64,000 nucleotides of DNA from Acetanaerobacterium elongatum. Its GTDB lineage: Bacteria > Bacillota > Clostridia > Oscillospirales > Ruminococcaceae. The notes below the pieces were generated by a model. The model was given only the letters and a program-made list of their open reading frames with translations, ran no database searches and was not told where the DNA came from. Positions 34,258-41,601 of this stretch are shown here, one piece after another. Made by a program: the position numbers and the translations under genes. Numbering within the stretch: the first letter of the stretch is position 1; every line of letters starts with the position of its first letter. Location: assembly GCF_900103835.1 (NCBI RefSeq), contig NZ_FNID01000018.1, positions 1 through 64,000 on the forward strand. The letters run 5' to 3'.

Positions 34258-35007
34258 ATGGCATACATAAATAACACCAATCTTTCAAATCAGAATTATC
34301 GTGCCTCTGATATCTTGGTTTGTGCAATGGCAAGGCTAATAAATAACGAGGAAACGGTATTCCATGGGGTATCCTCCCATATGCCCATGCTGGCGGTAAT
34401 GCTTGCAAAAGCGCTCCATGCACCGGATGCCGTACATCTGAATATCCCCGGAGGCGTTAACCCTAAGCCGGCCGCACTTCAGAAGTATACAAGTGCAGGA
34501 TCAGAGCTTTTGGATCATGCTTCAGCATACTTTCCGCTTGCGGAGGTGTTTGACCTTTCCATGCGTGGAAAGCTGGATGTGGCGTTTTTAAGCGGCATAC
34601 AGTTTGATGTAAACGGCAATGTCAACGCCTCGGTTATCGGCGACTATCACAGGCCGAAGGTACGTATGCCAGGCGGTGCCGGAAGTGCCGTATTAATACC
34701 CACCGCAAAACGTGCCATCATTTGGCGCACCAAGCACGACAAGAGAACGTTTGTGGATAAGGTGGACTTTGTTACAACCAGGGGCAATATCGACCGGATT
34801 ATCACCCCACTGTGCATCTTTAAATTTGAGAACGGTAAACTGGTTTTGGATACCATCCATCCGATGTCGAGCCTCGAAGAGGTAATAGAGAACACCTCTT
34901 TTAAGGTGGAGTACAGCAAGGTTGAATATACCGCTCCTCCAACCCAGCAGGAGCTTACATTGTTAAGAAGATTAGATCCGAAGGATTACAGAAACATAGA
35001 GTTCTAA
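34258..35007 (+). CDS. CoA-transferase family I, beta-type subunit, catalytic Glu apparently absent
   Basis: The 249-residue protein aligns with glutaconate CoA-transferase subunit B: GKLDVAFLSGIQFDVNGNVNASVIGDYHRPK and PGGAGSAVLIPTAKR are characteristic. In family I enzymes the nucleophilic Glu lies in an ESG-type motif after the conserved APD. Here that stretch reads APDAVHLNIPGGVNPKP, placing Ile at the Glu position. The pair is therefore unlikely to be an ordinary CoA-transferase and may be a hydrolase or lyase of the IpdAB type, or have lost activity. The gene follows subunit A with a clear AAGGAGG site. Confidence 0.82.
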   Translation: MAYINNTNLSNQNYRASDILVCAMARLINNEETVFHGVSSHMPMLAVMLAKALHAPDAVHLNIPGGVNPKPAALQKYTSAGSELLDHASAYFPLAEVFDLSMRGKLDVAFLSGIQFDVNGNVNASVIGDYHRPKVRMPGGAGSAVLIPTAKRAIIWRTKHDKRTFVDKVDFVTTRGNIDRIITPLCIFKFENGKLVLDTIHPMSSLEEVIENTSFKVEYSKVEYTAPPTQQELTLLRRLDPKDYRNIEF

Positions 35008-35079
35008 GGCTCATGCGATAAACTTGGGGCTGCTTGTTTAATCCCCAATTTCGCAGCCTGTAGAGAGGAAAAACAGCAT

Positions 35080-36252
35080 ATGGGCATTCATAGGGTCAAC
35101 TCGGTTGCGGTTAGCTTTTTCGGAAAAGGCTCAATCAGCTTGTTACCGGAGGAACTGAAAAAGCGCAGCCTTAAAAGAGCACTGATTATTACAGACAATT
35201 TCTTGTATGAATCCGGCACTGCCGCGCGTGTGGGCGACGAACTGCTGAAGGCCGGGATTGAATACGCCATCTATTATAGGGTACAGCCCAACCCAACGGT
35301 GGATATCATCAATGAATGTATCTACGCCGCAAGTGAGCTTAAGGTGGATGTTTTGGTTGCGGTTGGCGGCGGTTCGGCAATTGATACAGCCAAGGCGGTA
35401 GGTATTGTATTAACAAACGGTGGTCAGGTGGAGCAGTACGAAGGGCTTAACAAATCGAAAAATCCTGCACTTCCGATTGTCGCTGTCAATACTACAGCCG
35501 GCACGGGCTCTGAGGTAACCTCGTTCTATGTGGTTACCAACCCTAAAATCCATTCCAAGATGGTAATGGTAGACCCGAACTGTATGGTGAGCATTGCCAT
35601 CAACGATTCCGATTTTATGCTCTCGATGCCAAAAGGCCTTACTGCGGCTACCGGTATGGATGCGATGACACACGCTATTGAGGCAGTACTCTGCCGCCAG
35701 TCTACACCGCTTACCGATAAGGATGCTTTGTGGTGTATTAAGACGATTAAGGATTATCTCCCCACAGCGGTTGCAAACGGCAGCGATGTAAAGGCACGCG
35801 ATATGATGGCCTATGCCGAATATACCGCAGGTATGGCATTCTCCAACGGCGGCCTCGGCATGGTTCATGCAATGGCTCACTCGCTGGGTGGGTTTTATAA
35901 CCTTCCGCACGGAATCTGCAACTCAATACTGTTGCCCTTTGTAATGGAATATAACGGCCAATCGGCTGAGGTTCAGCAGAAGTTTATTTCCATAGCACTT
36001 GCTTTGGAGATTGACGGAGCTAAAAGCATGTCTGCCGCTGAGGCGATGAGAGCATGTGTTATGTATATTCGTAATCTATGCAAACAGGTGGGTATTCCAA
36101 GCGGATTTGCACAATATAAAGTAAAGAAAGAGGATTTTTCTGCCCTTGCAAAGCTGGCGTTAGCCGATACCTGTATGCCGGCAAACCCCATTCAACCCAC
36201 GGCTGAGGATATTATTGCCGTTTACGAAAAAGCATACAACGGTATAGCGTAA
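35080..36252 (+). CDS. Iron-containing alcohol dehydrogenase
   Basis: The 390-residue group III alcohol dehydrogenase has the NAD-binding VAVGGGSAIDTAKAVG near residue 95 and NTTAGTGSEVTSF. Its metal ligands are in GMDAMTHAIEAV near 195 and in VHAMAHSLGGFYNLPHGICN near 262-280. It should reduce the aldehyde produced by the aldolase to the alcohol and regenerate NAD+ for the aldehyde dehydrogenase: ethanol if the sugar is 5-deoxyribose, 2-methylthioethanol if it is methylthioribose. No encapsulation peptide is obvious at the N-terminus. It is preceded by a 72-base gap with inverted repeats. Confidence 0.92.
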   Translation: MGIHRVNSVAVSFFGKGSISLLPEELKKRSLKRALIITDNFLYESGTAARVGDELLKAGIEYAIYYRVQPNPTVDIINECIYAASELKVDVLVAVGGGSAIDTAKAVGIVLTNGGQVEQYEGLNKSKNPALPIVAVNTTAGTGSEVTSFYVVTNPKIHSKMVMVDPNCMVSIAINDSDFMLSMPKGLTAATGMDAMTHAIEAVLCRQSTPLTDKDALWCIKTIKDYLPTAVANGSDVKARDMMAYAEYTAGMAFSNGGLGMVHAMAHSLGGFYNLPHGICNSILLPFVMEYNGQSAEVQQKFISIALALEIDGAKSMSAAEAMRACVMYIRNLCKQVGIPSGFAQYKVKKEDFSALAKLALADTCMPANPIQPTAEDIIAVYEKAYNGIA

Positions 36253-36291
36253 AACTACTTATAGAATTACAGAATAAGGAGGATAACAATC

Positions 36292-37299
36292 ATGAAAAAA
36301 ATCATCAACAAGCCTGAAAACTACGTAAAAGAGATGCTCGAAGGTCTTTACATTGCCCACCCCGACTTGATAACCTATACCGCGGATGATCTGCATTGCC
36401 TTGTGACTGCTAACAAAAGAGAGGGCAAGGTGGGGTTGGCCACAGGCGGCGGTTCCGGTCATCTTCCGTTATTCCTCGGCTATGTGGGCAAGGGCATGCT
36501 GGATGGCTGCTCGGTTGGCGATGTTTTTCAGTCTCCTTCTGCGGAACAGATGCTTGCGGTAACCAAGGCAATCGATTCCGGTGCAGGTGTACTTTATATC
36601 TACGGAAACTATAACGGCGATATATTTAATTTCGATATGGCTGCCGAAATGGCCGATTTTGAAGAGAACATTCAAGTACTGAGTGTGGTAGCGGGCGATG
36701 ATGTTGCTTCTGCGGGGCCTTCCGCTCCCGGCGAAAAGAGTACCCGTCGCGGTGTTGCGGGCATCTTTTTCGTGTTCAAATGCGCTGGTGCAGCTGCCGA
36801 TAAGATGCTGCCCCTTGAAGAGGTAAAACGTATAGCCGAAAAAGCGGCAGCAAATGTTAGAACGATGGGCGTAGCACTTACCCCATGCACCGTTCCCCGC
36901 GTTGGCAAACCGGGCTTCAGCATCGGCGAGGATGAGATGGAGATAGGCATGGGCATACACGGTGAAGCCGGCATCCGGCATGGTAAGATTGAACCTGCCG
37001 ACCAGATTACCGATGAAATGCTGGATAAGATTATTACCGACCTTCCGTATACCGCGGGCAACGAGGTGGATGTACTGGTTAATGGCCTCGGTGCAACCCC
37101 GCTTGACGAGCAGTATATCGTCACAAGGCGTATCAGTATGTATCTTGCTGAGAAAAACATCAAGGTTCACCGCTTCTATGTAGGCGAATATGCTACAGCG
37201 ATTGAAATGGCCGGTATCTCCATATCGGTTTTAAAGCTGGATGCTGAACTGAAAGCGCTGATGGAAGCTCCTGCCTGCACACCGTTCTTCAGGCAGTAA
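36292..37299 (+). CDS. dhaK: Dihydroxyacetone kinase subunit DhaK
   Basis: The 335-residue protein has the DhaK fold: the VGLATGGGSGHLPLFLGYVG binding loop near residue 50, GNYNGDIFNFDMAAEMAD, and the substrate-binding His in GMGIHGEAGIRHGKI near residue 222, which forms the hemiaminal with a ketose. It binds dihydroxyacetone or a related short ketose. The gene lies 40 bases after the alcohol dehydrogenase with an AAGGAGGATAAC site, and DhaL follows. Why a pathway that should already release DHAP needs a dihydroxyacetone kinase is an open question; related paralogues act on erythrulose and similar sugars. Confidence 0.92.
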   Translation: MKKIINKPENYVKEMLEGLYIAHPDLITYTADDLHCLVTANKREGKVGLATGGGSGHLPLFLGYVGKGMLDGCSVGDVFQSPSAEQMLAVTKAIDSGAGVLYIYGNYNGDIFNFDMAAEMADFEENIQVLSVVAGDDVASAGPSAPGEKSTRRGVAGIFFVFKCAGAAADKMLPLEEVKRIAEKAAANVRTMGVALTPCTVPRVGKPGFSIGEDEMEIGMGIHGEAGIRHGKIEPADQITDEMLDKIITDLPYTAGNEVDVLVNGLGATPLDEQYIVTRRISMYLAEKNIKVHRFYVGEYATAIEMAGISISVLKLDAELKALMEAPACTPFFRQ

Positions 37300-37338
37300 T
37301 ACTGTCTCTCAATTAAACCTTTAGTGAGGATGAATTTG

Positions 37339-37962
37339 ATGGATAAGGGTTATATCATAAAGTTGCTGGAAAATCTCAAAGATATAATGATGACTAATAA
37401 GGATTATCTCATACAGTTAGATAGTGTTGTTGGCGACGGCGACCTAGGGTTAACCATGAGCGATGGTTTTCTTGCAGCCTACAATGCCGTAAAGGATACG
37501 GATGATAACGATATCGGTAAGATTCTTTATGCCGCAGGTAAGGCGATGTCTACTGCCGTTCCTTCTACCATGGGCACATTGATGGCATCTGGATTTATGA
37601 ACGCGGGAAAGGTTTTAAAGGGAACAACTGAGGTTACACTGACAGACATCGCCAATCTATTTGATGCCTACCTTGAAGGTGTTGCTGCAAGAGGAAAGGC
37701 CAAGCTGGGCGATAAAACCTTCTTAGACGGCCTTGCGCCCGCCGTAGCTTCCCTAAAGGCGTCGGCGAAGAATCAAGACACACTTGAACATGCGGCGTCG
37801 GATGCAGCATACGCCGCCGAAGAGGGCTTCATGCATACCAATCAGCTTCTTGCCGTGCATGGCAGGGCCGCCACAAGGGGAGAAGAGTCCAGAAAACTGC
37901 TGGATCCCGGCGCTGCAGTAGCAATGCTGATGATGAAGGCCTTTCATAAGAGCGTTCGCTAA
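37339..37962 (+). CDS. dhaL: Dihydroxyacetone kinase subunit DhaL
   Basis: The roughly 207-residue all-helical protein has the magnesium-nucleotide motif DSVVGDGDLGLTMSDGF near residue 30 and TMGTLMASGFMNAGK, plus the terminal HGRAATRGEESRKLLDPGAA. It holds ADP or ATP and phosphorylates the ketose bound by DhaK. No DhaM (the PTS donor) is in the window, so either ATP is used directly or DhaM is encoded elsewhere. I place the start at the ATG at 37339, eight bases after GAGGA; the frame opens at a GTG at 37324. It is the last gene of the BMC operon. Confidence 0.9.
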   Translation: MDKGYIIKLLENLKDIMMTNKDYLIQLDSVVGDGDLGLTMSDGFLAAYNAVKDTDDNDIGKILYAAGKAMSTAVPSTMGTLMASGFMNAGKVLKGTTEVTLTDIANLFDAYLEGVAARGKAKLGDKTFLDGLAPAVASLKASAKNQDTLEHAASDAAYAAEEGFMHTNQLLAVHGRAATRGEESRKLLDPGAAVAMLMMKAFHKSVR

Positions 37963-38029
37963 TGTTAACATCTCAAAACGAGCAATAATACGGGTTACAT
38001 TGCAAAAACTCCTGCAAACCTAGGTTCGC

Positions 38030-38070
38030 AGTACAGACCGCTGACTTGGACTTTGTCAGCGGTCTGTACT
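38030..38070 (+). terminator. Strong hairpin at the end of the BMC operon
   Basis: A perfect 16-bp stem (AGTACAGACCGCTGAC with its complement, loop of nine) begins 68 bases after the dhaL stop. It is followed by CTAATAAAG instead of a T-run, so termination efficiency is uncertain; it may instead protect the transcript's 3' end. Confidence 0.5.
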
Positions 38071-38276
38071 CTAATAAAGAGTTGGTTTCTTTTGAACCGA
38101 AATCCAATGTAGAAATTACATGGTATAAAGATAATCCTAAATGGATTGATTATTATAACAAAACCCATGATGCAGATGACAGCGCAAATATTCCTATGCT
38201 TATTCCTGAATATTATAATGCACTTACAGGCGAAGAACACGAAATTAAAATTGGTGAAAGCAATACCTGTGGTTAA
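38071..38276 (+). pseudogene. C-terminal gene remnant of unknown family
   Basis: An open frame enters from within the hairpin at 38046 and runs to a stop at 38276, without a ribosome binding site. The text (NVEITWYKDNPKWIDYYNKT, then LIPEYYNALTGEEHEIKIG) reads like a real protein C-terminus and is more AT-rich than its neighbours. I do not recognise the family. It looks like the tail of a gene whose front part was lost when the BMC locus was inserted or rearranged. Confidence 0.4.
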
Positions 38277-38325
38277 TTACTATAATAATAGACTATTAAG
38301 ATTATAGACATTGGAGGATTTGAGA

Positions 38326-38427
38326 GTGAGATACAGAATTTGTAAGATTTTAGCCTCTTTGGTTTTGGTGACGTGCATGATTTGTTCCCAATTTTTATAT
38401 GGAGCAAAAGTAAAAGAAAATTGTTGA
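38326..38427 (+). pseudogene. Truncated gene: signal peptide only
   Basis: A GTG start behind TTGGAGGATTTGA encodes 33 residues that look like a signal peptide (MRYRICKILASLVLVTCMIC, then SQFLYGAK), and the frame stops directly afterwards. A terminator-like hairpin follows at 38442-38477. It is probably the surviving front of an exported protein. A functional micropeptide is less likely but cannot be excluded. Confidence 0.5.
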
Positions 38428-38441
38428 ATGAATGAGGAAAA

Positions 38442-38477
38442 CAGCCCATAGAATGATTTTAATCATTTCATGGGCTG
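38442..38477 (+). terminator. Terminator-like hairpin after the truncated gene
   Basis: CAGCCCAT (38442-38449) pairs with ATGGGCTG (38470-38477), the stem continues with GAATGAT/ATCATTT, and CTATTTTAT follows. Confidence 0.6.
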
Positions 38478-38487
38478 CTATTTTATA

Positions 38488-38628
38488 AATCTGCTTTTCA
38501 ATCATCTTAAGTGCACATTTTTCAAGGCGCAAAACCTGTGCTTGGCTGATTCCAAACTCCGATGCTACCTCCATCTGTGTTTTATCTGCAAAGAAGCGTA
38601 GCAAAAGGACATTAGTTTCGTGTGAGCT
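38488..38628 (-). pseudogene. Fragment of a sporulation sigma factor (SigG/SigF-like region 4)
   Basis: On the minus strand the text SSHETNVLLLRFFADKTQME followed by VASEFGISQAQVLRLEKCAL matches region 4 of SigG/SigF-type factors, whose recognition helix reads GISQAQVSRLEK. Only about 47 residues are left; the surrounding codons are unrelated, and a Ser in the recognition helix is replaced by Leu. No regions 2 or 3 are present. It is a decayed duplicate fragment, not a working gene. Confidence 0.75.
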
Positions 38629-38730
38629 CAAACACAAAAAATGGATCAAAGAAAATATCAATACATGTATATGAATGTCCGAAACTGCCATTCAAAAATG
38701 AAGTTTTCACGGTTAAAAAGTAAGCAGTAA

Positions 38731-38766
38731 AAAATCCTTAGAACCATTACGATTCTAAGGATTTTC
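38731..38766 (-). terminator. Terminator of tRNA-Thr
   Basis: On the minus strand a 12-bp stem (AAATCCTTAGAA region with its complement) is followed by TTTTTTAC. It lies directly after the tRNA 3' end. Confidence 0.75.
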
Positions 38767-38773
38767 TCTTAAA

Positions 38774-38849
38774 TGGAGCTGGCAAGGTGACTTGAACACC
38801 CGACCTGCTGATTACGAATCAGCTGCTCTACCGACTGAGCTATGCCAGC
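38774..38849 (-). tRNA. tRNA-Thr (anticodon CGT)
   Basis: The 76-base gene on the minus strand folds as a standard cloverleaf. The acceptor GCTGGCA pairs with TGCCAGC. The D-arm contains AGCTCAGTCGGTAGAGC. The anticodon arm is GCTGA-TTCGTAA-TCAGC with anticodon CGT, and the T-arm contains GGGTGTTCAAGTCACC. CCA is encoded. It reads ACG codons. Confidence 0.95.
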
Positions 38850-38930
38850 ATGTATACAAGGGTGGGGCTAACGCCATCGGTTTTTATTATAGCACAATAT
38901 CTTAAAAATTCATCCTACCTTATCAACAAT

Positions 38931-38982
38931 CACAGACCTGCTGATTACGAACAGCTGCTCTACCATCTGAACCACAGAAGCA
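38931..38982 (-). pseudogene. Degraded tRNA-Thr copy 1
   Basis: The minus strand reads TGCTTCTGTGGTTCAGATGG then TAGAGCAGCTGTTCGTAATC, matching the 5' two thirds of the intact tRNA with changes in the acceptor and anticodon stem and no T-arm. Its flanks also resemble those of the intact gene (AGGGTGGG). Confidence 0.65.
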
Positions 38983-39080
38983 TATATGAGAGGGTGGGTG
39001 TTACCACAGTTTTATTGTGTCATTAACTGCTTTTCGGTTGTAATTTGTGGTTTCTGAAGTATCCAGCCTTATCAACAGCC

Positions 39081-39103
39081 ACAGACCTATTAATTACGAA
39101 TCA
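39081..39103 (-). pseudogene. Degraded tRNA-Thr copy 2 (short)
   Basis: Only the anticodon-region text remains (ACAGACCTATTAATTACGAA on the plus strand). The preceding CCTTATCAACAGCC repeats the CCTTATCAACAATC found before copy 1 at about 38918. Confidence 0.45.
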
Positions 39104-39199
39104 AAGGCGTTTAGTCAGGGTAAAAATTAGGGTAAAATCTTAAAATACATCGAAAAAACCGCACCAGAATCACGTTTTATGCAATTTTCCAAAAACATT

Positions 39200-39237
39200 A
39201 CGAATGCGCTGCTCTACCGACTGAGCCATACTAGCAT
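39200..39237 (-). pseudogene. Degraded tRNA copy 3 (5' half)
   Basis: The minus strand reads ATGCTAGTATGGCTCAGTCG followed by GTAGAGCAGCGCATTCGTAA: an intact D-arm and the start of an anticodon arm with CGT, then unrelated sequence. It is a 5' tRNA half, as left by integration or recombination at a tRNA gene. Confidence 0.6.
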
Positions 39238-39450
39238 TTATAATTGAACGTCTAAAACCCGTAAAAACTATTATATCAATTTTTAAGCTTTGGTCAAGAT
39301 GTTTTTTTATTAAAATGCAATTCTGGATATCGATTATGTAAACCAAATCCATAATCTACAATATGTTACTTCCATAAAAAATTTGATATATTTTGAAAAT
39401 AATCATTTTACTTTATAACGGTTTATGATAATATATTACTTGGATGTCTG

Positions 39451-39651
39451 TTGAACGACCTAATAAAAAGGCAAGGAATATATCAACCTCTTTTTGCTTT
39501 GAATGCAGATATTTTGCCCTTACGGGGAACACAAATAAAACAAGATGATATTGTTTTTACATATAAACCACGGGCAATGAATGCTCCTTGGCGGGCCGTT
39601 ATTGAATTGGCTTTATTAAACGGTGATTATGCCGATAAGACGTGGATGTAA
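39451..39651 (+). CDS. Hypothetical small protein
   Basis: A 66-residue frame (LIKRQGIYQPLFALNADILP, later YKPRAMNAPWRAVIELALLN) starts with TTG and has no clear ribosome binding site. I do not recognise it. It ends 22 bases before the SGNH hydrolase gene. It may be a remnant, given the decayed surroundings. Confidence 0.25.
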   Translation: MNDLIKRQGIYQPLFALNADILPLRGTQIKQDDIVFTYKPRAMNAPWRAVIELALLNGDYADKTWM

Positions 39652-39673
39652 AGACGCATAAGGAGTGTAGGAC

Positions 39674-40567
39674 ATGCCCAAAGTGATGCGGGTGGGGAAG
39701 TATAAGCACAGACATAAGCCACGGACAAGGTTTCCAATTGTTATAGTGCTGTTTTTACTGATATCTTTGGGTTCGTTTACGGCGGCTGTACTGCAGGGCA
39801 AATCGGTAGTCGACAGCGGCCTTTCCGATTCCGAAGCTGTGCCGGCCGGTGCCGAAAACGTCATCTCGGATATTGAGTTAACTGATTCATCCGCCGCCTC
39901 GCAGGAGGCATCTTCTGCGCAAAGTTCATCTCAGCCTACGGTATTTGGCACCCCGCTGCCCGAGAGCGAAAGGGTTGACAACACATACTTCAGTGACGCG
40001 GTGTTCTTTGGCGATTCAGTTACCGACGGTATCTCTCTCTATAGTGTTATGTCAAATGCTAAGGTGATTGCCTATACCGGCATAAATCCTGCGACCGCAC
40101 TCACGCGAGAGGTTATTAAATCCGGCGGTGACAAGAAAATCTCGATGATTGACGCCCTAAAAAACGCAAACCCTAGTAAGATTTATATTATGATGGGCAT
40201 CAATGCCATTGGAATGGAGAAAGAAGCGTTTATCAGCAGTTATGAAAAGATGCTCGATGCCATTATTGCACAGCATCCTAACGCTATCATTTACATACAG
40301 CCAATCACACCGGTTACTTCGGCGTATGAACAGAGCAAGGAAAACACCTATGGTATAACAAATGTTAAAATCAACAGCTATAATGCCGATCTTCTCGCCT
40401 TGGCTGGGAAGAAAAAGGTATACTACGTTGATGTAAGCGAGGCTTTGAAGGACGAGAACGGAGCCCTGCCTTCAGAGGCGAGCCCCAAGGACGGTATTCA
40501 TTTCGGTAAGAAGTACTATGAAAAATGGTTTGAATACCTGCGTACCCATACGGCAGCCAAGAAGTAA
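39674..40567 (+). CDS. SGNH/GDSL-type hydrolase, membrane-anchored
   Basis: The 297-residue protein has one N-terminal membrane helix (about residues 17-38), a Ser-rich linker, and an SGNH esterase domain. Block I is FFGDSVTDGISLY near residue 112, the Gly and Asn of blocks II-III are in MMGINAIGM, and the catalytic Asp-His pair is in SPKDGIHFGKKYYEKW near residue 273. It likely deacylates an extracellular polysaccharide or peptidoglycan. The downstream DUF4358 lipoprotein is a frequent companion of such hydrolases in Clostridia. The start is supported by AAGGAG eight bases upstream. Confidence 0.88.
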   Translation: MPKVMRVGKYKHRHKPRTRFPIVIVLFLLISLGSFTAAVLQGKSVVDSGLSDSEAVPAGAENVISDIELTDSSAASQEASSAQSSSQPTVFGTPLPESERVDNTYFSDAVFFGDSVTDGISLYSVMSNAKVIAYTGINPATALTREVIKSGGDKKISMIDALKNANPSKIYIMMGINAIGMEKEAFISSYEKMLDAIIAQHPNAIIYIQPITPVTSAYEQSKENTYGITNVKINSYNADLLALAGKKKVYYVDVSEALKDENGALPSEASPKDGIHFGKKYYEKWFEYLRTHTAAKK

Positions 40568-40663
40568 AGGAACATTGATTTTTAAAATTATTGGGAAGAA
40601 TGTGGCATTTAAAATGCTACCATCTTATAAAGATTATATAACGCTGGAGGAAGTATACTACAT

Positions 40664-41155
40664 ATGAAAAGGTTCCACAGACTATTAACAAAACTTATTC
40701 TTGCTGTAACCGTGCTGACTGTTCTGGTTTCCCTTACTGCCTGCTCGGGCGGCAAGAGCGGCAAAACACCGGCTACTCAGGATATTGCTAATAAGTTAAT
40801 GCAGACCTGCACCTATGACGATCTGATTGAACTGAAGGATGACGTGCTGTACAACCAGTACGATAAGCTTGATAAGAGCATTGTAAAAGAGATTTCTGTC
40901 TACGTTTGTTCTACCGGTGGCGCGGTTGATGAAATCTGTGTAATCCGTGTAAACAACGAATCCGATATTGCGGCAGCTAAACAGGCTATCGAAAGCCGGC
41001 TAAAAGACCTGCACGAAAAGTTTGTAGATTACGTTCCCGCCGAAATCCCCAAGCTTGATAAGGCTGTTACCGTTACAAACGGCACTTACATTATGATGAC
41101 TACTGCCTCCGACAGTGAGAAGGCTGCGGATGCGTTTAATAAGTTGTTTGAATAG
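40664..41155 (+). CDS. DUF4358 lipoprotein
   Basis: The 163-residue protein has a signal peptide with lipobox LTAC (Cys near residue 28) and a DUF4358 domain: YDDLIELKDDVLYNQYDKLD, then VKEISVYVCSTGGAVDEICV and IESRLKDLHEKFVDYVPAE. It is attached to the outer membrane leaflet. The function of the family is unknown; neighbouring hydrolases suggest a cell-envelope role. Confidence 0.85.
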   Translation: MKRFHRLLTKLILAVTVLTVLVSLTACSGGKSGKTPATQDIANKLMQTCTYDDLIELKDDVLYNQYDKLDKSIVKEISVYVCSTGGAVDEICVIRVNNESDIAAAKQAIESRLKDLHEKFVDYVPAEIPKLDKAVTVTNGTYIMMTTASDSEKAADAFNKLFE

Positions 41156-41184
41156 CTGTTTCAAAGCTGAAAGGGGGGCTTTCT

Positions 41185-41541
41185 GTGATTGTTGAATGTA
41201 TTGCCATCACCATTATTATCCTTGCAATATTCTTTGTTTTCCTGCGGTCACATAAGCCGAAATCCGCACTTTCTACTATCCCGCTGATTTCTGTCCCCGC
41301 AATGCATATCCTTGGCTTCCCAATCTCGAGATGGATTGGCGCCATCTCCTCCGCAAAGGTTGTAGATGCCCATATTGTAATGGACATTATTGGCTTTTTA
41401 GTTTTTATCATTTTTACCTCAATCTTTTTAAAGCATTTCCGCTCAACCAAAACCAAGGTGGGGTATTTTGTGTTAAGCGGGTTATTCTCCATAACCTTAA
41501 CAACCATTCTTATTCTTAACCTGCTTGGCAGTTTTGCTTAA
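41185..41541 (+). CDS. Small membrane protein of unknown function
   Basis: The 118-residue protein has about three hydrophobic helices (IAITIIILAIFFVFL, then IVMDIIGFLVFIIFTSIFL, then a C-terminal one) separated by short charged loops. I do not recognise the family. It starts with GTG behind AAGGGGGG and lies 30 bases after the DUF4358 gene, so probably shares its transcript. Confidence 0.65.
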   Translation: MIVECIAITIIILAIFFVFLRSHKPKSALSTIPLISVPAMHILGFPISRWIGAISSAKVVDAHIVMDIIGFLVFIIFTSIFLKHFRSTKTKVGYFVLSGLFSITLTTILILNLLGSFA

Positions 41542-41559
41542 TTGAAATACAATATATAA

Positions 41560-41593
41560 ATGGCGCAGCCGCGGTTCGATGCGGTTGCGCCAT
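41560..41593. terminator. Bidirectional terminator
   Basis: ATGGCGCAGCCGC (41560-41572) pairs with GCGGTTGCGCCAT (41581-41593) with one wobble pair. It lies between two convergent genes; T-tracts are weak. Confidence 0.65.
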
Positions 41594-41601
41594 TATCGTT
41601 T

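Noticed and set aside
25664-37962. Glycyl-radical or B12-dependent diol dehydratase type BMC
   Set aside because: No glycyl radical enzyme, activase, PduCDE or EutBC gene is present in the operon; the signature enzyme is the class II aldolase.
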